Shown: piece after piece, positions 55,800-64,000 of the stretch
Position numbering within the stretch: the stretch's first letter is position 1
Layout of the letters: every line of letters starts with the position of its first letter
Assembly (NCBI GenBank): GCA_022113835.1
Contig: JAILWY010000008.1
Location: 4,456,001-4,520,000 of the forward strand
DNA from: Atopsyche davidsoni
Taxonomy: Eukaryota; Arthropoda; Insecta; Trichoptera; Hydrobiosidae
Reading direction: 5' to 3'
Length of the DNA stretch: 64,000 nt
The notes under the pieces: model-generated
Told to the model about the DNA's origin: nothing
What the model saw: the letters and a program-made list of their open reading frames with translations, nothing else
Databases searched by the model: none
Translations under genes and position numbers: made by a program

Positions 55800-57860
55800 A
55801 ACGTAATCGCGGGTAATGGCGGACGCGCGGGAAACTGCGACGTTCATTTTCGATTTTTTTTTTTCAGCGTTGTCAATTTGCCAGCGCGTCCGTTCGTTAT
55901 TGTTTGATTAAATTTAATTGAATCGGTTATTTTTCCATCAAAATGGCTACCAGCACGGAGTTAACGGATTTTGCATTTTTAAAAGCTAAATATCAAGTGC
56001 AATAATTTGTCAAATTTTGTGCCGTTGGCCAGATAGTTTCTTTGATACTAAGTTCGTCTGACTATTTTGACATTTCTAGTGATTATTTTTTTATACTACT
56101 GCATATACGATAGTATTATAAATTGATGTTTTTATTGTAAAATTGATCATCCTTTTGTATAAAACACACAAGTTTTACTACTACGTTGAATTTATGTAAC
56201 GTTCCCATAGATCGATTAAACCTTGCATTAATTCAGCATTTTAAATTTAAATTATCACTCTACTATGAAAGCCAAGACATGCGATATCGAATCTGGCCTG
56301 CGTCCGTCGTTTCACACCCATCTAGCTCATATTTTACTGTTTATATATAAATATAAAAACGTGTCGCTTGAGCTGTAAGTGCCAGAGAGAATTCTCGTCC
56401 CATCGCAGGCTCCCGGTCCATAGAGTAACAAATGACTTTTTAAATTAAATTTTGTCCGCCACGCTTCAAAAATGGCATAGATAATGAAATTAGTCACGAG
56501 GACGGGCGCCTACAGATGTTGGAGGCGCTAAGCTCTCTGGAGCCGATACAACCTACCCGCAGTGTAGAGAGCTTAATCGTTTTACGTTTTATTGTTTAGA
56601 AGATTTTAAACTGTCATATGCTAGTTATTAAATATTCCAGAAAATTCTCATATAAATGCTTATTACACATGGCAAACTTTTGATGAAATGTATGAAAAAG
56701 ATTCAGTATTCAGGTATGCTGTGTGAATGACTAGTGACAAGTTTTAAACTCGATTTACGTCCTTCGAAGGCAATCTCAAGCAAAGTAACAAAGCATAAAA
56801 AAATCTCAAGTTGGTTAAAAATGATTAATCCCTGCAGTCAATCACCGCGCGTCATTCAAACAAGAAACGAAACGCATTCAACAAATTTGCAAATTCAAAC
56901 ACTCGCAAGGTGTACATAAGTGCGCTTAACAAGGTAACAATTCAATTCTCTTTCGAGGGGACCCCTTTGTGTTATGAAAATGCTTTTTTCGCTCAGTGTT
57001 ATTTAATTTCGCCCCCCTCCCTCCGCCCCCGTCGCTGCCTCTCGCTCCATCTCGCAGAGTATGCGGCAGGGTGGTTTTTTGTCCCTTTTCATCCCTCGCA
57101 GAGTTATCATCGCAACTAAAACATTCCAAATTGGGATAACAATGTATTCTTTTAGCCTTGTATTGGCGGCCAGGGTTGCCAGCACACAGCTTTATTTGAA
57201 TTTGTCATACTTAAATATAATTTATAAAAAAGCTCTTTCTTCGAGAGAACCAAATATGACCAAAAAAAAAAAAACATATGAATTAATTTTTTTATATGGT
57301 GTATTACAAATAAATCAATCTTGAGGTCATTCCAGTAATATAAGCATACATTATGTATTGTGCCCTGTAATACACAAATAAGTCAACACTATGACGTCAC
57401 GATCGCACTGGGCGGTTGCGGTTGTGTTTATTGAGACTAATACCAGGATCTCAACTTTCATGTGTTAGGGTAGCCACGAATTTGGAAAATGGACTTTACA
57501 TGTTTTCTTGTAATTTCGTAAGTGGGAAATGTACATCATTTTTATTTACGTATTTATTATTATTATTATATTTTTTTATTGATATATTTAATAATCTTTA
57601 CTGTTTTACTCTATGTGGTGATTTATGAGAATTGCATATTGAAAGGTCAGTGGCATGTTTGGAAACACCCGGTATATTTTTTAAGACTCGATATTTTTAT
57701 TTTTCGTTTAATATCGGTCGCGGGGCAGCCCTGCGGGGGACGATAGAGCTCCGTTGTGATTGAAATGTTTTTTTAAAGGGCATTAGAATAACTCAATAAG
57801 AGAAGACCAAATGGAAAACAAATTGCTTGGAAAAATTATCATTTGCTCCGAGCGCCCGCG
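55800..57860. other. Intergenic, no gene seen
   Basis: AT-rich with a pyrimidine-rich patch at 57010-57060. Open frames are short and unlike known proteins. Confidence 0.4.
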
Positions 57861-57874
57861 GGGCCCTCGCGGGG

Positions 57875-58205
57875 AGACGAATCACTCGTTTGTCGATGTT
57901 TGATAATGCCTTTAAAATACTACATAATAAAACAAAAATTATCTAAACAGGTTTGATTTAAAGTACCTCGTGTAAAAACAACAAATACGATGACCAAGCC
58001 ACAGGGAGATTACGATAATTATTGTCCGTGAGTACTTTTGCCTTACGACCGACAACACGTATCACTCTTTTGTCCATGTTTGATAATGCCTTTAAAATGT
58101 TATATTATTTAAAAAAAAAAAAAAAAACAAATACTACCTTAATTTGTAGTACTTTCAAGTGGCTACGAGATTGCCGTTATATTTATTCGTGAGCGCTTTT
58201 GCCCA
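57875..58205. repeat. 180-bp tandem duplication
   Basis: CGATGTTTGATAATGCCTTT near 57894 recurs as CCATGTTTGATAATGCCTTT exactly 180 bases on. The units also share ATCACTCnTTTGTC and a GTGAG-(T/C)-ACTTTTGCC tail. The copies have diverged and the second contains a long A run. Confidence 0.7.
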
Positions 58206-58301
58206 GTTAAAAATTAATAAAAAAATAGAAATTTAAATTTAATGAACACACGGAAAGCTTTAAGTACATCATATTGAATATGTTGTATGGTGATTTTTTT
58301 T

Positions 58302-58520
58302 TTAGAGTAGAGTACACTTTTGCGGTGCTGCGACTGTACGCTGTCTCGGCAGATTCATTTAAGACGTATTTGAGAACAATTGCGAAGGAAATATTGGATT
58401 ATACGGGACTCGGGACGAGTTCTGCGAGGAATGCCTCTAACTGTGGATCGAGCCTAATAGAAAGTCTCGCTAATTGGAAATTAAACATTCTAATAGAAAA
58501 CAGAGCCCGCCCTTTGTGAC
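58302..58520 (+). other. Open frame after an acceptor-like poly-T/AG, function unknown
   Basis: A T run ending in TAG at 58303 is followed by about 70 codons (VEYTFAVLRLYAVSADSFKT…) to TGA at 58517. Codon make-up is less AT-biased than the flanks, but I recognise no family and no partner exon. A chance frame is as likely as an exon. Confidence 0.2.
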
Positions 58521-60062
58521 TTGATATTTTTTAATTACAAGAAAGAATTTCTCATTTTGTAATATGATTTAATTTACCTAACGATCTCTTAATGGGACTC
58601 TTTAGGGGTTTATTAAAAAATGTGTTATGTCCTGTAAAAAGAAAACGGATTTTTGCTTGAATTCGCTTGATATAACAAAGCAAATATAGATGCGTACGTT
58701 CCTGAAATCGGTGGTTTTATTTTAACAATATGTACAACAGTAAAATGAATTCAAATAAAATAAATTAAACATATTTAGTAAACAAGAAAAATCTTTGATT
58801 TTATTTTTGAGACAAATAGGATTTAAACCCTGGAGAGATTCAATGAGTTTTAGTCATTTCTAGTGAAAAATGTCTCTTATAATCCGTTCAGATTACTTCG
58901 CATTCATGACGTCATCCTCAAACACATAATAAAAAATGATATTTATGCAATAATAATATTTTTCTATATTGAATTTATTACAAAATTTTCTGATTATGGA
59001 TATTTGTCTATTAAATAAACTGCAACATTACGAAATCAATTTCAAAATATGCACTCGCCTATGAAGATTGTATTGACTGATTGCCGATGGTTTCGACGCA
59101 TTCTGTATATTTGCATACTAACCTTTGATTAAGCAGAGCAATACAGTGTGATTCATATAGTTTTTGCGTGCAAAAAAATTTTTATTATTTTTTTCTATTT
59201 TGATTGCGTAGTAGAAATTTGTGCTTTAAAAAAAATACCATAAAATGTATGAGCGAATTAAAAAATTAATAATATCTTTTATATATTTTTCTACACATTT
59301 CTTTGGAATTCGGTGATTGATATCTTTAAAATTAAAATAGGCATCTTTATTATTTTTTTACGTTTAGTATTCTAAAAACATTATTAGGTAAATTTAGTTA
59401 TTTATTTATTTCGTTATCGAAATAACTGAATAGAATAAAAATTTAGTTTACTGCTATTTATTGATTACCACTAAGCTGTAAATGCACTTAACATCAATTA
59501 TTAAAGATATTAATAATATAGATGTAATTGACTTGACTAATTAAAATTATTAGGATTTTTAAATTATTAAAAATATATTTCAATGAAAAATGTTTATTTT
59601 TTATTCAATATCAATGACTAGGTCCCGACTTAATATGCTATTTTTGAACCCCTTTGAATGTTTGAATCACCCTACGTCTATGGAGTGAGGGGAGAAAGGG
59701 GAGAAGTGATTAAACGCAAATTATGCCATCATTAGTTCACTATTAAATCCAAGAGAAGGGGACACTGTCCGAATTGGTAATCGACAATAGATAATACAAG
59801 TAGGAACATATGATCTCTGTGTTAGAATTAATCTTAAAACAAACAACATAAACAACGTTAAAGGGGTTGCTATAGGCAAGATGCCATTTGGTTGTCAAGT
59901 GTGTTGCTAGGCAACAAAAAGCAATGAGAGGATGCGACGGTATAAATATTAATAATATATTGACAACACATTAGCAAGTAATTCAAGTTGCCTGGCTGGC
60001 TTCGTAAGTCATTTAGTGTATGGGGGTGCTCGACGGGGCCAAGTTTGCAGTTTGACCGAGGC

Positions 60063-60131
60063 TTCGCCGCGAGGGGTGCGAGGGTGCGAGGGTGCGAGGG
60101 GGCGAGGGGTGCGAGGGGTGCGAGGGGGTGC
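60063..60131. repeat. GC-rich minisatellite built on GCGAGGGT
   Basis: About eight units of 8-10 bases (GCGAGGGTG, GCGAGGGGT) in an otherwise AT-rich region. Confidence 0.85.
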
Positions 60132-60726
60132 CCCGGCAGCCTGACAAGCTCCCAATCAACGCCGAGTGTTCGGATGTCCAAAACTAAACTAAACCCCCTG
60201 CCGCTGCCTCCCAAACATAGCGATGATCGTGTCAAAAAACAGCCTTTAAATACATCGATAAATCTTTTAGTGCCTCTCCTTACGTGTTGGTCTAATTAGC
60301 GATTCTCCATATTCATTAAAATAAACATAAAAAGCTTATACTGAAGCCTTCCTAAAAAAAACTAACATACAAATGTTCATAATCTCAATGCCAATATATT
60401 AACTATAATAATAAGCAATGATTATTTTTATGAAATAACGTATACGTAGTGTGATATAATAGAGCTTATATTACTTACTCGCTTCCGGAGTTTCAATTAA
60501 TATTTTTATAAATATTGGGAAAGCCACTGTGATGTTTTTTTTTATGGCGAAAATAGTATATTTTTACCAACTTCAGGATTTTTTTTCAATGCACACCCTA
60601 CAATGAAACAGAGATATACTCTATTTAAAATTCCTGAGATAATATAACCTAATATATATACATAAACAAATACTACTTTTTCATATTATATAAGGGTATT
60701 AGTGCTATTCCATCTTGTTTATAATT

Positions 60727-60771
60727 GATGCTACCAGCTTCGCCAACTAATCAGTTCGCATCCTCAAGCAG
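60727..60771 (-). ncRNA. Hammerhead-like remnant
   Basis: Minus strand CTTGAGGATGCGAAC, loop, GTTGGCGAAGCTGGTAGC. One mismatch in stem II, GAAA changed to GAAG; inactive by expectation. Same family as 19169, 37333 and 42674. Confidence 0.4.
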
Positions 60772-61249
60772 AAGAATGCCAACTTCTTGGCCAGACTCTC
60801 GCGTTAGTGACGTGGTCAGCCCATGATATTTTCAATAACGCCATAATTTCTTGCATGGTCACCAACAGATGTTTTAAGCAAAAAAAGTAAAAAAATTATA
60901 TAAAGAATTCTAGAAATAACAGAATAATTAAGATGCTGCAGGTTCGGAAGCCCTGAGGACGAGGAAGTGGTTAGTTCCCGGCCCCTGAAGTGTCCCAGAG
61001 AATGTAGTTAGAAGTTAGTGTGAGGACTTGTACGCGTCTTATTGATAGCTAACGGGGCTGTAATTTGGTTAGCTGAAGACTTCCACATCCAGTCATCACA
61101 GAAAAGCAAAGCGGGCTAGTACACCGGGACACGAACTTAAAAAAATAAATAACATCATTTAAATTATCACCGTGTATTTATATAGTTCAGGTGCTTCTCC
61201 TCCATCGTATTAAAAATATCTTTATAACTGTTTTTCTTAAGGAAAATGG

Positions 61250-61400
61250 TGTCTCAAGTTCTTCTGCGCGTATTGCGAATAGCTCCTGCCCAATAGCATT
61301 AATATATACTTTTCCTTGCAAAGCTTTGGCGTTTAGATCTGATATTCCCTTTGCAGCAGGTTCCCCCTCTCACACTTTTAAAAATTACCTCAAAAACACA
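61250..61400. repeat. Inverse copy of the 8695 repeat
   Basis: Read on the minus strand, AATATCAGATCTAAACGCCA through TTAATGCTATTGGGCAGGAG matches 8697-8757. Both strands are open here over 40 or more codons (minus: ISDLNAKALQGKVYINAIGQ), so this copy may retain a piece of a mobile-element protein that I cannot name. Confidence 0.45.
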
Positions 61401-62736
61401 TCTTTATATAATATATACAAGGTGTAAATGTATATGGAAATAATATTGTTAAAGCCAAAAGTTCTGAAACTATAATAAAAATTCTTTACCTTTTCACAAT
61501 TCAGGAACAAAATAAGGCTTTATTCGTCTAAAAGTTATAAAATATTTTTTGATATTAAACTGTTTTTTCGCTTGTGTAAATCGTACATCACTGATGCATT
61601 TATATCTAAATAACTTTTTGATAATGTTTTAATAAATCCTATATATGTAGATGATATGCCAAAATTGTTAATTTATAAATATTCACTGAGATTTCATTAT
61701 TTTTATTTTGCATTGATGAAGTGTATTTATATGAACTTTTTTTAATTTAAAATATGTCTCTATATTTTTTCTGGATCTGCTATATCGCTATAGATTGTGC
61801 AAATAAATAAAGACGACCGTTTGACATCGCCATCATCATCAACAGTAGACAGTTATGGCTGACCGTGGCTCAGATGTAACCGCAACACCACGGGGGTGAA
61901 ATGGCGAAGGGTGGCAATTCCACCCTCCCTGTACATAGTCGCGTGTATGCCCAGCGAATAGCCTTCATTGTAAACGCGTTATTGCGCCTTTTGATTTCAT
62001 TTTGCGGTTTTGTTTACTAAAGTGGTGCTTTCACTTTGGGTTTTTGTTTCAAAAATATTTAATTAGAAAAGCTATTGGTTTTGAAGCGATATAAGACCCC
62101 ATTATCGATCAAGTGAACTAAAAAAAAAAAAACAAAATAAAAATAAAATTCGGTGTAGCAATTTATATGAATCGGAAAACTATTTTTATAAATTTTACGT
62201 TTTTCATTGTTATATATGATTTTCATTTAAAAAAAGCATATTTTTAATAAATTCGATAGGTTAAGATATATATATTTTTTTTAAATATTTTGATACATAA
62301 GCGTATATTGATTAAAAAAGTCATTAAAATTGTTTATTAATATTTTTTTATAATATGAATGCTTGTTTTAAAATTGCGTAAGATACAGTCATTCTCACAT
62401 TCTCAGCAAAATAGTAAGTAAATATAAAAGGTAAATGCAGGTAGTTATCACCTGTGCAGGTAAGTCAGGTTGTTGATTGTAATTTGCTCGTCTACACTCA
62501 CCCCCTGCCCTTACACACGCCATGCTATGACGTCACGCACCCTGATGCATGTGCACCCATGCAATCACTCAATGCAACTAAAATCAATGCACCGCCTGCG
62601 TGCACCGAGAGCTGATAGCCAGCTAATTTGTCGAAGCCGTTCCAACAACACCTGTAAGCTGAACAAATATTTATTCAGTCAATAACACCACCTACCTGCT
62701 TCTTTTGGGGTTTTCGTGGTTAGATTAGCTGGCTAA

Positions 62737-62880
62737 GCTGCCTACGCATGATGCGGCACAGCTCGTATCCAAATAATCAACAGAATATACTCTTTTGTGA
62801 TGTTTGCTGAAAATAATAAAATACCCAAATTACGTAAGTTGTGGGTTGTGTTGCATCATATGTACTACAATACCTCCAAC
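62737..62880. mobile_element. CTACACACG-family MITE, diverged
   Basis: AAGCTGCCTACGCATGATGCGGC at the left and GTTGTGTTGCATCATATGTA at the right form imperfect inverted ends about 140 bases apart. Confidence 0.45.
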
Positions 62881-63037
62881 ACAAAGGTTAAGCACTCAAA
62901 TCAAATTTTCTGATACACTAAGCAAAATAAAATAATTTTTAAAATGTAGTAATACTATCTGAAAAAAAAAATTCACAGAAAATTTAATTGCAAGTTCTTA
63001 ATAAAATGTCTTCGAAGGCGTGAGCGTTCATTTGGAA

Positions 63038-63102
63038 GGATGGGTCGAATTGGGAACCCCTCAACTAAGAGTCAATAGTATAACCACTGAGCCAGCCGCC
63101 TT
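63038..63102 (-). repeat. tRNA-like sequence
   Basis: Minus strand GCGGCTGGCTCAGTGGTTAT has an A-box-like TGGCTCAGTGG, and CAATTCGACCCATCC a B-box-like site 35 bases on. Arms pair poorly; a tRNA-derived repeat or tRNA pseudogene. Confidence 0.4.
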
Positions 63103-63195
63103 ATAAATAATCAAATTTAAATAAAATATTTCCATATATTTGTATACAGACTTTAATATCAGTCGTCGACATTTTTCCTGTTCACCGATTTGATG

Positions 63196-63335
63196 ATCAG
63201 TGAATTACTTGGTATAAATATTCTTATCAGTAAACAGCATGGTGTAGATTTTTGTATCATTGAATTACATAGTATAGATTTTGTACTAGTGAATATTTTA
63301 TAATAGGTGAACAACTTGGTATAATTTATAAGTTA
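63196..63335. repeat. Degenerate minisatellite, about 29-bp unit, five copies
   Basis: Units start at 63196, 63226, 63256, 63285 and 63305 with the pattern ATCAGTGAATTACTTGGTAT plus AGATTTTTG. The fourth unit is shortened. Confidence 0.7.
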
Positions 63336-63676
63336 GTGAGCGTGATACACCGATTTTATTATTTCCACCCAATAACGTGATGTCCTCGCATTTGCCGGTC
63401 CCCTCAACGGCATTAAATAATACGCTAGTGTTTTTGTAATAACAACTAATGGAATTAAACCAGGACAGCTGATTGGCAGGACAGATTGTCACGTGATATG
63501 CAGTAGATGACGTCATGGCCTATATAATTGCAAAATTGCAGAGTAATTACGATTAAATTGATATGCTATGCTGTGCAATTGAAATTTCAACAAAAGTGAT
63601 ACTTTAAATGCATATATATTCCGATAAGTATTTATGTACTCTGATATATCGCATCTTGCAATAGTAAATCTAATTT

Positions 63677-63837
63677 TAAGCTGCTCTTACACACTGCAAT
63701 ATAACCGACAAAAAAACGGCGATTAGACAATAGTATCCTTTTATTTTGGGTGTTTTTTTTTACTTTGAAAAAAAACTACGTTATTTGCTCGTTTCCGTTT
63801 AGTTGTCGTTTGTGTTGCAGCTTGTGTAGGCACCTTT
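63677..63837. mobile_element. CTACACACG-family MITE, near complete
   Basis: Left end GCTGCTCTTACACACTGCAA with ATAACCGACAA; right end, inverted, GGTGCCTACACAAGCTGCAA with CACAAACGACAA. Imperfect inverted repeats of about 35 bases enclose an AT-rich, non-coding core of about 90 bases. Confidence 0.6.
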
Positions 63838-64000
63838 AGTGCATAAATTTTACCTCTATTTTAAACATATATAAAAACATCAGTGATTTAAATTAAGTTA
63901 CCTATTTTTTGATGTATCTTGTATAGCTTTTTTCAAATAAAAATATCCAGCAAGCTCTTCACATATATAGCAGAAGAGGCCTTTTAATATTTACAATATT

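Overview
The window looks like AT-rich nuclear DNA from an arthropod, most likely an insect; I cannot name the order from sequence alone. The reasons are spliced genes with GT...AG introns, a kynurenine/alpha-aminoadipate aminotransferase cut into at least seven exons, long (TA)n tracts, and a dense mix of decayed transposons typical of insects (Tc1/mariner, hAT, piggyBac, TTAA-flanked MITEs, LINE tails, tRNA-like short repeats). There are no bacterial operons, ribosome binding sites, rRNA or CRISPR arrays.

Layout. 1-3149: AT-rich, probably the last intron of a gene entering from the left. 3150-3279: terminal coding exon of that gene (+ strand) followed by overlapping AATAAA signals. 3.3-29 kb: intergenic repeat graveyard holding a Tc1/mariner deletion derivative (5620-6185), LINE 3' tails, three copies of a TTAA-flanked MITE family (16.0, 18.0 and 26.5 kb), a piggyBac 5' remnant (20.3 kb), a tandem array of about 200-bp units (24.2-25.2 kb), GC-rich minisatellites and several foldback sequences. 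29558-36367: the one complete gene, an AADAT/KAT2-type mitochondrial aminotransferase of 468 residues in seven coding exons; intron 1 (2.9 kb) carries a Jockey-like LINE fragment and a near-perfect 25-bp inverted repeat, intron 5 appears to use a GC-AG splice pair, and intron 6 carries a foldback with hammerhead-ribozyme-like architecture. 37718-39919: a 2.2-kb decayed hAT-like transposon with an intact 8-bp target duplication. 40-64 kb: mostly repeat-derived DNA, a possible short exon at 44458-44538, a second Tc1/mariner derivative (44688-45121), degenerate tandem repeats and further MITE remnants.

The most interesting signal is not protein coding. At 42674-42720 (minus strand) there is a nearly consensus hammerhead-ribozyme motif, preceded on the same strand by a degenerate tRNA-like promoter region. 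Related but more decayed motifs occur near 19.2, 35.6, 37.3, 47.0, 54.8 and 60.7 kb. Hammerheads are known in Penelope-like elements and in some tRNA-derived SINEs, so this looks like one or two ribozyme-bearing retroelement families dispersed through the locus. All structure and splice calls were made by eye; no alignment or folding program was run.
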